Of a stretch of DNA of 64,000 nt, positions 1 through 13,458 are shown one piece after another. The stretch covers positions 34,843,120 through 34,907,119 of the forward strand of contig NC_044006.1 in the NCBI RefSeq assembly GCF_900496995.4, written 5' to 3'. Below the pieces are notes generated by a model. That model was not told where the DNA came from and ran no database searches. It worked only from the letters and a program-made list of their open reading frames with translations. This DNA comes from Aquila chrysaetos chrysaetos. Lineage: Eukaryota > Chordata > Aves > Accipitriformes > Accipitridae. The position numbers and the translations under genes were made by a program. The first letter of the stretch is position 1. Each line of letters starts with the position of its first letter.

Positions 1-1245
1 TCATGATTTAGTAAGTGCAGGCAACAATGCACCTCTTCCATTGGGATCTGTGCATCTTTGTGAGGTATCTTTTTCAGCTATGACACCCATTAAAACAAGT
101 ATTGAAATAAACTGAACTTAGAACCAGACCTTCAAATTGCTGTATCACAAAGTGTTAAACAAAGATTTGAAAAACAATGAAGCATATTCAATCATATAGC
201 TCTCAATACAAATAGTTATTAATAGTAATATTTTAAGAGCAAAAAGGTTTTTGTACCATTGATAAATAACATAAAAATTATTTTAAAGTACTGTTTATTT
301 CATCTTTATCTCATCCTTTTTTAATTTCTATTTTTTTGTTTTACAATGTACATAATATACTAGTAGAGTGGTACATGTATATAATTTATAAATAAATATA
401 CATATAATGGGATTGCACGCTCAGAAAATGTTACTGATGGAGTGCATGATCAAAAAAGTTTAGAGAGCACAGATCTAGATAACAAGAGGCAAGTGCCCTC
501 TACTGAAAGCATGCCACTTGTATAGAATAATTCTGTGGCCTAAATTTTTTTTCCATTCTTACATCCCTCTTATAGTAACATTCTCAGCTAACCTGTGCTT
601 AAGTAGCTCTATCCTTCTGGTACTTCAAAAAGCTCCAGATTTCTGCCAGGAATATATGAACAGCTGGGTGTCAGAAGTGGTGATACCCAACTTTAAAGAG
701 TTATTGTCCAGTACTCTTCAAAAGAAAATGAAAACATGCAAAAGTGGGCCGTACCACCCTATTTCAACATTTGTCTAATAACATGTGTGTGTTTATGTGC
801 ATGTATCATTAAAATATTGGGGCAGGGAAAGGATGCAGTTAGTTGGGAGTATTTAAATAAATTTATCATAATGAGGGAGACCCTAACTGAAGGCTCACAT
901 GAGACAATTTCATTTATGTAAATATCAAATATTATGTACAGGAATACAGTAACTCTTCTGTTGCTCTGTCATCACATAGTCTAGACAGAGATGTGGAAAG
1001 TTTTATATTAATCATACTGAATTCCACAGCCCTCAAGAACAAGTCATTTTGGAAAAAAATCCACATCACCAAGCAGGCAAAGCCAACACAGCAGATTTAT
1101 ATGCTTTACTACTGGTTTCACAGTGAACAGATAAGATGCAGATCATACATATTAATTCTCTGACTACTTGACTTCAAAACCAGGGATTCTATTCAGGGCA
1201 CAAAAGTGAATACATCTGATCTCCCAATGAATATTTGACTCTTAC
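1..1245 (-). other. CMC1: CMC1 intron 2, partial
   Basis: Sequence downstream (on the minus strand) of the exon 2 donor. I looked for the next CMC1 exon, which should begin with an Asp/Glu junction codon followed by a segment like FTKCCK, and did not find it. The stretch is AT-rich, has no other feature I can support, and the intron continues past the left edge. Confidence 0.8.
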
Positions 1246-1338
1246 CTTGCACTTTATCTGAACACAGCTCCTTGGCTCGATCCCTCATTATTTGTGGAAT
1301 CAAAATATCTTTTTCTACGTGTCTCAGCTTAGAACTTT
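1246..1338 (-). CDS. CMC1: CMC1 coding exon 2 (first helix and start of first CX9C motif)
   Basis: This internal exon of 93 bases on the minus strand is bounded by a pyrimidine-rich acceptor (ctcttgcag) at 1339-1340 and a consensus donor (CAAG|GTAAG) at 1245-1244. In the only open frame it encodes ESSK, then LRHVEKDILIPQIM, then RDRAKELCSDKVQ, and ends in phase 1. The match to vertebrate CMC1 (human LRHVEKDVLIPKIM then REKAKERCSEQVQ) is clear. CMC1 is a small twin-CX9C protein of the mitochondrial intermembrane space. It takes part in early cytochrome c oxidase assembly around COX1 and is imported by the MIA40 disulfide relay. The cysteine at residue 34 of the joined peptide is the first cysteine of the first CX9C pair. 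Its partner and the second motif must come from later exons, which are not found between 1 and 1245 and so lie off the left edge. The gene is therefore partial here because of the window boundary, with no sign of a break. Confidence 0.95.
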
Positions 1339-4300
1339 CTGCAAGAGTGATAAAAACAAAAAATAGTAAAAATAAAGGTTGTTTTTTTTATCTCTACATC
1401 AGAGAAAGTCCATCTACAGAAATAAGACAGCATTGTTTATATAAGATACACTAGTATACTAAAACTGTCACAAACTAGCAACATAAAGTACCATGGAAGG
1501 ACCAGACAGATCAAAAGGCAGGAAAGTCCAGGATTTAAAATTGCTCAGATACAAATGTGAGCATTATCCTGAATATTTCTGTTCTGCTCAATGTGCACAA
1601 TCAACCAAAAATTATGAAGAAAATTCTGGCAGCACATTCTAATTTCTGCCTTACTAAACAGAAGGTCTGCATACAGACTGCACAAAGGTTGAGAATTACT
1701 TTTATTTCAGGATACTACTATTTTTCTATGTACCTTATCTCTACAAACTGGCTTTTTTACTCACTGTCATAAAGCTGAGAAATACAGCACATATTAGAGC
1801 ACAACCTGAAATTTGTATTGTTACATGGCAGACTTCAGTTCTTTAAACTAAGAAGCCTCTTAAATGGAGGATCTAGGAGTTTTTCATTGAGAAATTCAAC
1901 TTAACAAGAACAAATGCTGCTGCCTGAACTCTGTGCTTAAAAGTATACTTGCAGTTTGCTTTCAGTTGTCTCAGAACAGAATTCAGTACTCGAGTACAGC
2001 TAGTGATTTTGAATAGTTAAACAACACAGATCATTTTGAAAAAAAGTGCATTTCCAAATCCACTTTCTTCAAAACAAAGGGATGAGAATTTACCAAACAC
2101 AGCTTTTTACTTCTTAGCTTCTGAGTTAAAAACCCTTTAAAGGATATTTTTTCAGAACATTGTATAGTCCAACACAGTTTTACCAAATACCTGGCTTTCC
2201 TCCTTTGATGTTGATATTACACTTCAGAATAGCATCAGCTGTGGTGCCACATTATGAAAACTCTACTGTCAGATACACTGTTATTTTGAGTGACAATCAT
2301 TTCATTTAAAAATTGCTTATAAAAAAATTTAGATGAAATGAATTAAAAATGTGATGTATTGAAATTAAGGAAAGAAGCAGAATTTAAATTACCTACTGCT
2401 TTCAACACCATCTATTTTTCAGAGCATCTGCATCTACTTCTAGATCAAAAGGCACCAGAGACTAACATTTCTCTAGCCATTTCTAACTCATCATGTTTTA
2501 AAGTTTACTAATGCTATGAGGTTACATTATGAGGTTACACAGTATTGAATCTATGATATTACTAGGGGAATAAGGTAATGAAACAGAGGATTACAATGAG
2601 CAATATACAGAATCTGAACTAAAGACTTATTTTTCTCCTCAAAAATTTCTTACTTGGAATTTCTACAGCGAAAGAAAGAAAACAAAGCATCTGCTGTAAA
2701 TACAACAAAAATGCCAAACAAATAGCTCACGACTTAGATTTGCTTCAATGCTCCAATTTTCATGACTGAAATAAAGTAATTACAATTAAATATCCTTCAT
2801 TTTAACTGTCTGCAGAATATCGGTACAATTACTGTACCGAGCATTTATTATGTCACAGACAACACAAAGCTGTCATAAAATTTTACACGTTTTTTAAAAA
2901 GCAGGACACATCAGTTCGGCTGAATGACATGGCAGGGACAGCACCACCAAGCTGCGTGCCTCAGCTCTACTTTCAACAACTTCAGTCAAAGCAAGCCAGC
3001 ACTACTGCAGTCCTGCCTCTCCCGATCCCTGTGATGCTCTGCCCACACAGATGTGCTCTGCAGCCCTGTGGTGAACTGAAAGGGGAAGTTAATGTGGTCT
3101 AAAGGTAAATAAATTTCTTGTCAGGCAATTCTTCAGCCAGACAAATTCTCCAATCCAGTTCACTATACAACAGCATGAAAGCACCAGGAAAGGGAACTGT
3201 GTAAGACTAGGAACAAGCAAAGGGAAGACTGCAACTGTCATGAGCACCACTGGCTCAAACTATAGCCTAAGCTTTTCGTTGGCGTTTCCACCCCCCCTGC
3301 CTTTTTTTTTTTTTTTTTTTTTAATTAGTTATACTGGTGCTTCAAGTAGGCAGAAACTCAGCTGATCTACGAGTGTGGATACAGGTAAGCAAGTGGATTG
3401 CTAGCTGCCACCAAAAGGGAAGTTTAACAGTCCCCCATTGCCCTCACCCAAACCTTTCACATCAGCACTATTATGCACTTAACAATACAGTAAGCAACCA
3501 GTTCAACACAGAAAACTAACTCAAATATATGTAAAAAAGTGCTTCTCAACTGATTTACAGTTTGGGGTACAACTAAATATATTTATCAGAGTTCTAATAA
3601 TTACTTTATTTAACTTTTATACATCAGTATCTATCCCACCATACATGGAAATGTAGTGGATAGCACAGAAGTCTTAAGGGCCCGGGAAGGGCAGCTGGGC
3701 TTCCCCCACTGGCAGCGGTGGCTAGAAGCAACCACAGTTCCTTCAACAACAAAGCACAGGGGTCCAATGCAAGGGTCAGCCACCCACTACTGACAAAGAA
3801 GAGAAGCAGATAGGAATGCAACTGAAGACTAGAAAGGAAACAGGACAAGAGAAGGCCTCCCTGTTAGCCTGGAACAGTCAAGAAGGATTTTTGGGTTTTA
3901 TCTGAGCGTAAGCACCCAATTTTCTGCTTGATTATTCAAAAGGGAAGGGGCTTAAGACTGACAGCAAGAAGTAGCTGGACCGGTGTTAACACAAGCTCAA
4001 CCAGAACCATCATAGAGCTGTGCTCCAGGCAAACTCCCTCTTTTTAGTCCCCTGTTGTCAAACCTGAAGAGGCTAAAAATGCAGGAAGGAGAGGGCACAT
4101 CAGGACACAGGGAAGTGTCCAGTACAAAGAATCAGAAAAGAGCTACAACAGTAATTCAAAGGTAATTATTCAACAGTATAAAGGAAACAGAAATAAAGAC
4201 CACTTATAATCTCATCTACAGTTTTTAAAATGAGGTTTGTTGGTAAGTACCAGTTTTTAAACCATGAAAAGTGCAAGCAATTCAAATCATCATATGAAGT

Positions 4301-7300
4301 CTAGGAGGTAGTTTTAGGCATCTGGGTGCAACCATCTCCCCAAATAGCTCAAATTCAGAAGTTCAGTTTGGGCCGTACTGAAACTCATGAGTTTCAACTG
4401 TAACATCTTAAGTATTTTAATATTCTTCCTCGATTCTAAACTGTCCGTTGCATTATGATTACAGTGATTTTCCTTCAAGGACCTTAAAACACTTTACTGA
4501 AGTTGGTATCTCTAACATTTATACAAAATATTAAGGAAAAATAAGGCACAAATACTAACAATACTGAATACCAGCTAGAAAAATATGTTTACGCGCAGAG
4601 TAACTGAATTTCCGATGTAATCACTCTCAAGGAGATCATCACCAATCCAACCCAATCAGCTCTGCAGTAACATATATGGCAAGAACTTTCAAAGAAACAA
4701 CACCTGAGAAGCAAGACTTCATCAAAAAACATGAGACAGCCATGATGTGAAACCATCCATTCCTTTTGCCTTTTTTCAACTATATTACAGTTTCTAGAAT
4801 AAGTACTTTTTTTCCCCTTTTGAAAGTTCACTATTCTGCACTAAGAAAGGTAATTCTTACTCTAATACCAGGTTTGCTGCAGACTAGTCCCTACAGAAGA
4901 ATCTGCATTACAACAGACCTACTACTGGTTTATTTTATCTTCAAAACATCAATAAAATTATTCCCAGACAGGCAAGAAATAAATTTTCCTACAGTCTGCC
5001 TTCTGCATTTGAAAGCTGGTACTTCTGGTTCCCACCCGCATGCTCCACACACTTTGCCTGGTCTTCTGGGTAGATTGTTTGAGATGATCATGGCCTTTGG
5101 CTGCAAAGTGAACCAACACAAACACACTTTCTCTCAGCTTCCAGAGGGCCAAACAAACGTTAGCAGCAGCTTTTCCTTCTCCTCCTGTCAGCCAAAACTC
5201 GGGCATGTTTGTTAGAGTAACTTAATATTCTGAGATTCTATCTTTACCTTACATTCTGTTGAAATTTCCTAGTATCATCAAACATTACAAGGGACAGATG
5301 GATAAACATGAGCTAATTGAGTAAAGGTTACAAAAAGCAGACTAAATACAATTAACAGTAAAACCTAAGTATTTTGTAAAAGTATATACAGAAGTTAAGC
5401 CAGAATTAAAACCAAATACAGGCTTGCAGGTGTTACAGCATCTAAATCACTAGCTCCTTGAAAGTGTGAATAAGGTTACAGCCAAGGAATCTGTGTGGTG
5501 AAACTACTGAATGTTTCCTAAAGACACAGGTCAACACATTCCAGAATGCTGCTACTCCTTGTGGGGATGAGGAACAGAGGAGAGGATAAAGAATGGGTAT
5601 AGAGGTTATAAGCTTGCAGTTGCCAGAAAAAAAGACAGAAGGGGAGAAAACTACAGAAAAGGGAATACCTCTGGGAAAGTGAAATTGTTTTCCATACCAC
5701 CTCAGCCCAGTGTAAAGAATTAAAGGAAGAAGAAGAGACAGATTACTAAAGTGGGAGATACCCCTATTCAGCAAAACACTAAGAACACATTTAAGACTTT
5801 TTTTTTTTTAACAAATAAAATCTGCGGGTTTTGGCAAATCTCAATGTTTAAATTGTTCTCTGGTTGCAGACAATATGTAGGGCACAAGACTACAATTGTA
5901 ATAGCTTTCTGTGGTTGATCAAAACCCTCAGCTGCAAAAGCTATTTATTGCCATGGAAGGCCAAGGACCACAGCCATTCGGTTTAACCGTTTTCATTATT
6001 TTTGTAAAAATGACCAAAAAAAATAATCAGTAAATAAATGCATCAATAGGAACAAAAGCATCACAACCACTAGAACAGCACAGAATACACATCAAATCCA
6101 GTCCGTATGGAAGCTGGGAAAACAGATGACAAATACTCTCCTGGCCTCCTTGCCTCTGATCACAGGTTCCAGGAAGGCCTTGAGAAAAAGAGGAGCACGG
6201 TGTAGACCTGTGCTGTAGGCAGCAGATATCTAAGAGGACAAGAAGAGAATGAAATACAAAGCTGCTGTACAGTCCTAATAACGAAAGCAACTGTAGCAGC
6301 TTGTCATATTAATTAGAAGACTGTTACAAAAAGGGGATACCAAGACAAAAGCTTTCCCAGAAGAGTGTCCTGAGAAAAGTCCTGTCATGTCCCCTCTTCA
6401 TTCAACACAGCTGGTAAACGGCTTACCCTTTTGTCACTATGTCCTGCTGGTAGTTTACAGCTCTGCTTTCATCTCTCTCATGACTTCATGTAGCAGGGAC
6501 ACAGATTACTCAGGGAAGTTGAGAAAAAGTTGAAAGCTTGTCTACCCAGATATTTACAGAAGCCTCATACCTTCTGCATCCAAGAGGAAGCAAGTCAAGC
6601 GATTCCAGTAAGAGTTTTTGAAATGTGAATTTCTCATTATACAACCTGTAATTTGGATTTTCTTGGTCCAGTTTATCTATGCACATTTTAAAAAAATAGC
6701 TCAAAGTAGTACTTTAAATATTATAGCTATTTCAGTAAGAACCACAGTACGTACAAAGAACAGAGACAGTTTTAGTAAGTTTTTAACATTTTCATTAGCA
6801 ACTGTTATACCGCATGTTCTTCTTGAAGTCCCAGTTACATCAACTTTTAGACATCAGTTATGTTATTTACTAGCAAAAATGCTGTACAAAGTTCAGTCAA
6901 GGTTCAAGACTCCAAGTTAAAAAATATAACACTATTCAAAATATAAACATTTTAAAACAATCACTTTCATTATTTTGAGGCCTTGGTTCAGAAATGTGGA
7001 GCCATAAATGGGACTTTTTTTTTTTTTAAGTACACCTTACTATCTTTTTCCTACGAGCTGCCACCAAACATAAGCAGTTGTCAGTGAACAGATTTCTAAG
7101 ATGCCTTTCTTTTTTAAGAAATAGAAGTTGAAAAAGTATTAATGAAAACTTCAGAGCAGAAATAATAGAGTTATTACAGTGAAGGGGAAGAAAAACAAGA
7201 ATATACATGCAGAATTCCCATTCTTTAACTTACACCACATTTAAAGAAAATCTCCACTCCAAAGAAGTGTAACACAGATCTTTTCCTGGAAGGGAAGGTC

Positions 7301-10300
7301 TTGCCGTCATCTGTGATGAGCTTACTAAACAAGAGTTTGCCAGCCAATCTCTCATTTTTTTCCATATGCGGACCTATAGTATAAACAACACTTAAGATGG
7401 GCTGCAGAATGAATAACAAGTTTATAGCTAAGTTATGTAGGTGCATTAATTTTGGGGATTCAGCTATTTTTTGTATCACTTGGTAAAAATTATTTCTGTG
7501 CTGTAAATATTCCATTTCATCCTGAAGATTTGTTTTAAAACACTTGCATATGAGCTTATTATAAAACTACACTGAAAAAGTACACTTTTATTAATAACAG
7601 AAGTAGCAGCACAGTGTTAATTGTGTGTTTATTGGCAAACATTCCTTTCATCAATCAGACTGTTGACTCTAGAGGTTAAATTTTTTCAAAAACCATTTCA
7701 GATTTATTTTAGTGTACTTGTAACAGTGTTTTGAATAGGCAAAGATAATTACAGCTTACTACTCCTCCAGGAAAAGAATGCATTCAACTCAAAATTTTCA
7801 CCTCCTTTACTCTGCCTAGCTTATCCAATTTGTATTAAATAAAAGTTACCAATCTTATGTTAATTCATGCAAAATCATTTGTGCGTATCTGCATCATAAA
7901 AACAGTTATCAAAAAAGTCTGTATCGTTGAATATATTATCAACTACTTAAAACCTCTATTCGAAAACACTAAGTCACACATTGGAACAAATTAATTTAGA
8001 GATAGACCCATTAAACTCATTGGAGGAAAAAAAAAATGTTCCTAAAAATCTAAGTTTTTTCCTACAATTGTAATTTTATATATCAATGTAATTAATCCTT
8101 TTAAGTACCCAGTCCTGTAGCCTGTGAGGGGGCTCCTGTGCCCTTACTGCCAAGAGGTTCATGGGGCCAAAGTGACAAATAATTTCAGCATACTGCTTTG
8201 TAACCTCAGTCCCCACAAAAACCACTCAGGATCCTGTTAAAGGCAACGGATTTTATCAGTCAAAAACATCCAGTGTGAACTGACTGATGATGGACCAAGA
8301 CCAAACACCTTTATGCATACGTGAAATGCTATTGAGTTTGGTAATTTCATTTGCCCATAGGTGTCTGCATACGAACTAGAGTCTTAAGTACTTTGCTCTC
8401 TACTAAGGTTTTAAAGTATAGAAGGACAACATGAAATGACAGAAGTGTTATAATCAAAGTGAAACAACATACATGATACCCTGAAACCCTGATTTAAAAG
8501 CAAAAGAAGCTGATCAGTGCAGCTTCTCTACATAGCAAGCATTTTTTCTTCTTTAAATGTATAACTTTCTTTGTATTTAAAAAGTTACAGATTTAGAGAT
8601 CTTTCTATCTAATACTGACATCATTTTAAATTAAGATGGAGTACAGGGATGACAACACCAGGGAAAATTTCCAAAGCTTTAACTTCTCACCATTCTATCA
8701 TCACCTCAAAGTCAATTTTCACCTTTTTCACTGGCTGAATTTGTTATCTTACATTTTGCTTTGGGGCTCATGTTCTTGCAATATGGCAGTATTGGATTAC
8801 GAGAATACTGACAAGCCTGTTTGCTAAAAATGAACAATGGCTGTATTACAGCAAGTCTGTAATATCTAGAAAGAAAAGGAAAAGCAGACCTGACAAAGCA
8901 CACTCATTTGTTAATTACATGCGGATTGCAAATGCTCATACATCTAGTGAGTAATAAGTAAAGCCAAGCCTGAAGTTGCTTGTGAAGATTTTTGACACAA
9001 GGAGATTTTTTTTACACTCTTGATCACACAGCAAAGCCAGTGCCTGAAAATTAATTACATATCAGGGCTTAATATTTGCTACTGAAAATAATGCAGGTTC
9101 ATTAACACCTAGCCTGAACTACTGTTCAAGTATGACAGACCTGCCAGTTAGGAAAACTTTGGGTGCGAGCTACCTATAAGGGGAACACCCCACCCCACCT
9201 CAAATCCCTTCTGACAACTGTAGATGAGGATTCCAGCAAAATGCACAAAACACAGTCAGTAACAACTAGGGCTGTGGACTGGCCAAGGACTAAAATAGCA
9301 CAGACAGCCTTAATTCTGCCATTGTAAAGCTTCTCAATGCTTCAGTTGGTAACTCATGTAAAATCCTCAACACAACTTTCTGTCACTTAAACAAAGACAC
9401 CATGCAGCAACATTTCAGCAACCAAATAAACATTTTGGCTTTTTTTCTGGTATGGCAAAAATATAGTAACAGCACAGATATAATTGGATTCCTATACATC
9501 GGATTCCACACTTTTTAAGCAAAACCCAAACTTTTGAGCGCCTATCTGAAACCAGTCCCAAGTGTACAATCCCTATTTCCTCTATGCCCTTTCTAACTAA
9601 CAGTGGATGTTGTCCAAGAATGTATTGCTTGCTTCCACCTGGAGTAAGAAATAGAGAAAGGTCCTGCCAAAATCACAAACTACCTGAAGTATATAAACCA
9701 AACAGACCACATAAAATAGAGCTAAGCAGTGACCTCAAGAACTGTGCAATAATTTGCATCAGAAACAAGAGATGAGTAACAAGTAAAAAACTACATAGAA
9801 AGAGCAAAGCACGCGGCATCTGGATGAAGAAGGGATGCAGGAAAATCTAACAACCAATGAAACCCCCAACTATTACAAGAGGAGATGCTAACCACCTAAG
9901 ATTTCCCACCATGCTCAATAACACTAATTGGTGGCTACAGCACTACATACTCCTTTTTACTGATTTTCAGAATTGTGTGATAACGCGTAAAGAAAAACCA
10001 TGTAAATCACAAATAAAAGTTTCATTTAAAAAAAAAATCTGATCAAACTCTTTGAGAGCTTGAATATTTAGCTCTTTAACCACTCCTTTCAAGTTAAAAT
10101 TTACACCTTTCGTTCCAAATAATGAACATCACAAACAAATTAAGAGCAAGGCTTTTGAGTAACAGGACCAAATACCTTTCTTCCTGCTTTTTTCTTTTTT
10201 TTTAACTGGAAATAAGGATTAAGAGACAAGAAAAAACAATGCCTACCTTTGATTTCTGTAGCTATGTATTTAATGAACAATCAGTACGAAGATCTTAGAA

Positions 10301-13151
10301 ACTAACATCATGGATATGACCAAAACATACCAGTGTTTTCAGAACTTGCAGAGCATGAGGTGTTCTGACATGAAGAGAAGGCTGAAAGCCTTTTGGTTAC
10401 ATTAACACAAGGACTGCAGATGTTATTCTGGATTTTAAACTCTAAAGAATCCTTTGAAACCGTTCAGTCTTATAAAACTCACTGGAGTGTCCCAATACAT
10501 CTTTCATTTTTTAGTTCTTTTCCCAGAACAGTTCTCTAAAATGTGGTGTCAAACAACTTCAGGAAATCACAATTATCTTCTCCCTTCAAGTTCCCAATAC
10601 AGGTCAAAGACACTAGCAATATCAAAAAGGTCATTCTCATTCAACTCCCTTCTTGACACTGGCAACTTATGTTCTTCATTGCAAATATTATATTTTCTTC
10701 CTTTTACTTAGATATTTTTGCCCTTTAAATTCAACACTGCTTTATCTCCTGTTATTTTTTCCTTTCTATCTTTTGAAGCTATAATTTCATTCCTTTCACT
10801 ATATTCTTCTAGCTCTGTCTTACTGCCCGTGCCACTTTGAAACAAGTCACAACCGTTCTGCAAGCCTGATTCTCTCCTTCTACTTATATACTGCTGTTGT
10901 ATGTAACAGCCCAGATTTCCACATGACAGTAAGAAACAGACATTTTAAGCAGCTTAGGAAAATTATTAAACCAGTCTTCAACACCTCTGTTTTTAAGACC
11001 CCCAAAAATGTCCAGGATAGGTACCAAAACCTGTATTGTCTATCTAAGCTACTCTCAATAACCCTACTTTTCTCTTTATACATTTGTGAATCTTTGACTA
11101 GGGATCCAGACATCAGCATCTGAAAATTACAGCTATAACCAAATGCACATTAAAAAGAAAATGAACTTTCTAATAACCCATGACCTCTACTACTGAAAAC
11201 AGCACCCTACAGAGTTCTGGAAGTGCTGCATGCAAAAATCAACTTCAATCCTGGGCTGCAGCACATTCATTCTGAAGAAGGATAAAATAAAATAGTGTAA
11301 CATAAAATTTTGTCAAGGGATTTATCTACCAATTTGTTTACTGGATGCAATCACCTAATAACACAGCCACAGTTCCCTCCCAAACTGTGACTGTCAAAAA
11401 ACTCCTGCCATACAAATAATGACATAATTCACAGGTTCTACATTCTGAGCTTCAGGGAACTCTTGATATTCACTCTCCACTGCCTGGCAAAGCCATGAGA
11501 ATATTTGTGTCTTTTGTGACGACAAAACAAAGCATCAGACACAGTAACAATTTACTAAACTGTGATTCTCCCCCATTTTTTCTTGTACGTGAGCCAAGAG
11601 GCAGTTAACAATGATGACATTAAAAACTATCGCACTGGGGTATCTGAGTTAACACCTTACTGATATGAACAGGGCAGCTCACACCTCTTGCAGCTATTGT
11701 TTGAGTTTCTGGACAACCTCACTTAGACATTTCTACTTTTAGTTCACGTTCTGAGGTTTTCAACATACCTGTAACAGCCAGGGACTTGATGGTGGGGGGG
11801 AAGGTAAGAAAAAGATACTGGACAACAAGGTAGCAGATTTAGAGAGGTGTCAGTAAGCAAAGCCACTGCTCAGCAGATGAATCTCAGTATTGGTGTCACA
11901 CAGCATGTACCCAAAGTACACCCTCAGTAGTCCTACCACAGCTAACATACAACTGCAACGTGGATTAGGAGAGACATATAATGTCATTATAGACATAAAT
12001 AGGGAAGCAGAATGCTGATGAACCCCAGTTTGGAGCCATCCTTTTTGCTATACGCTGAACACACAATAGCTTGAATTAAGCTAGTGTAATAACTAGACTT
12101 TTTCCAAAGGACAAGTGGGAAGCAAAATTACGCTGAACAACCACCACTTGAAATGCAGTGATAAGTTTTATAACATTTTCTTAATTTGATAACATATCGA
12201 TGCTTAGATGATATGATCAACAAAACGAGAACTTGATTACTGCACAAATGCCTTGTTTGCAGGGCCTAGAGAGCCAGGCCCAGGACAGGTTTCCATCAGA
12301 AACTGAGAGCTTGGCCTTGGCCAGCACCCTTTGGCTTTTGAAGAAGTGGTCGCAGGCAGCATGGACCGAAATGCAGAGTCACAACCGCTGCAGTTCACCA
12401 ACTACAGGTGTCTCGACACCTGGTGTTAGCTGAAGCATACCAACACCACGCTGGGTTCACGCTGCCGGGGGACTGGCCTTTTAACACCAACGTACCCAGC
12501 CAAAGGCACCCGCCTCAGGAACAGGGCGGAAGAGTGAATATTACGTGGGTGTACAGACACGGGCTTAAATTCACTTCTGGGGATACGCGGCTATAACTGT
12601 TCGGATGAGATCTGGGTAGCACAGAGCCGAGAACCACGTAACGTTGGCGTTTTGCCATTACGGTTGTCACACAGCCAGGGAGGCTACAGAAGGCCGGGCG
12701 GCGGCGGCAAGGCCCCGCCAGGACCTCGACGCCCCGGAGCAGCCTGCGCCCCCGCCGAGGCGAGGCCGAGCGCCGCGTCTCGCCGCCGGAGGTCACGGTC
12801 ACGGCCGCGGCGGGAAGGAGGGCGCGGCGGGGAAGGCGCCGCCCGGAGGGCGCCGGGAGGCCGCAGCGGAGGGCGAGGCAGCCCCAGCCCGCCGAGGCTG
12901 GCGGAGGGCGGACGGAGCCGCTTCCCAGCACCCGCCGGCGGTGCAGCCCGGCCCGCTCTCCTCGCCGCCACCTGCGAGGGCGCAGCGGAAAGCGACGGGG
13001 ATTTCCCACAGGAAGCCCTGGCGAGGCGGGCGGCGAGGCGGGCGGCGGGCCGAAGCGGCAGCGGGGGGAAGGGGCGCTCCGCCGCCGCCGCCGCCCCCCT
13101 CCCCCTCGCTGCACCGGTCCGCCGGCCAGCGCGTGCGGCAACCGCCCCTAC
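1339..13151 (-). other. CMC1: CMC1 intron 1
   Basis: About 11.8 kb between the two CMC1 coding exons. It is AT-rich and full of stop codons on all frames. I found no further exon with recognisable protein similarity and no clear young transposon copy. It contains a 21-base T run (3302-3322), a short direct duplication near 2515-2540 and a slightly GC-richer stretch around 2930-3080. Toward the promoter (12250-12650) base composition rises as the CpG island shelf begins. Alternative or untranslated exons cannot be excluded by eye. Confidence 0.85.
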
Positions 13152-13176
13152 CTGCGGTGCCAGGGGGAGGCTCCAT
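13152..13176 (-). CDS. CMC1: CMC1 coding exon 1 (start codon to first splice donor)
   Basis: This is the first coding exon of the COX assembly mitochondrial protein 1 gene. On the minus strand an ATG at 13176 opens 25 coding bases for MEPPPGTA plus one base of the next codon. A GT donor (GCAG|GTAGGG) follows directly at 13151-13150. The exon ends in phase 1, which fits the start of the exon at 1246-1338 and makes the junction codon GAA (Glu). No ATG occurs on the minus strand between this codon and 13355, so it is the first usable start in the island. The base at -3 is C (weak) and at +4 is G (good). The short proline-rich N-terminus differs from the human MALDPAD start; this end of the family is poorly conserved. 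The exon lies in the CpG island next to NRF1-type sites. The assignment rests mainly on exon 2, the phase match and the promoter context, because eight residues alone cannot identify a gene. Confidence 0.83.
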
Positions 13177-13348
13177 CTGCGGCTCCACGCGGCGGCGGCA
13201 GCTGCGCAGACTGCGTAGCCCGCCCCTGCCGCGCAGGCGCGGCGCAGCCGAGCCCCACCCCCCTCTTCCTCGCACCGGGCAGAGAGCGGGGGCGGGCGCG
13301 GGCAAGACGAAGGGCGTTGAAAAGCAGACGCGGGGAGGGGGAGGCAAG

Positions 13349-13358
13349 GCGCATGCGC
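13349..13358. promoter_or_regulatory. NRF1-type site 1 (GCGCATGCGC)
   Basis: Perfect palindromic match to the core bound by nuclear respiratory factor 1, an activator of many nuclear genes for mitochondrial proteins. It lies about 170 bp upstream of the CMC1 start codon. Binding is inferred from the motif only. Confidence 0.75.
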
Positions 13359-13393
13359 TAGCTGCGCGGCGGGAGGGGGGTGCTGGAGTCTGT

Positions 13394-13403
13394 GCGCATG
13401 CGC
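13394..13403. promoter_or_regulatory. NRF1-type site 2 (GCGCATGCGC)
   Basis: Second perfect GCGCATGCGC, 45 bp from site 1. It opens the first copy (13394-13425) of a 32-base segment that recurs at 13449-13480 with three differences. Confidence 0.75.
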
Positions 13404-13448
13404 CCTGTGGCGGGGTGGGCGGCGGTGAGGCGGGGGGCGGGAGGCTGA

Positions 13449-13458
13449 GCGCATGCGC
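13449..13458. promoter_or_regulatory. NRF1-type site 3 (GCGCATGCGC)
   Basis: Third perfect GCGCATGCGC, 55 bp from site 2, opening the second copy of the 32-base duplicated segment. A further one-mismatch version (GCGCAGGCGC) lies at 13231-13240, close to the CMC1 start codon. Confidence 0.75.

Noticed and set aside
4766..5215. 149-codon open frame on the plus strand inside CMC1 intron 1
   Set aside because: Overlapped by open frames on the other strand, no recognisable domain, no promoter or splice evidence.
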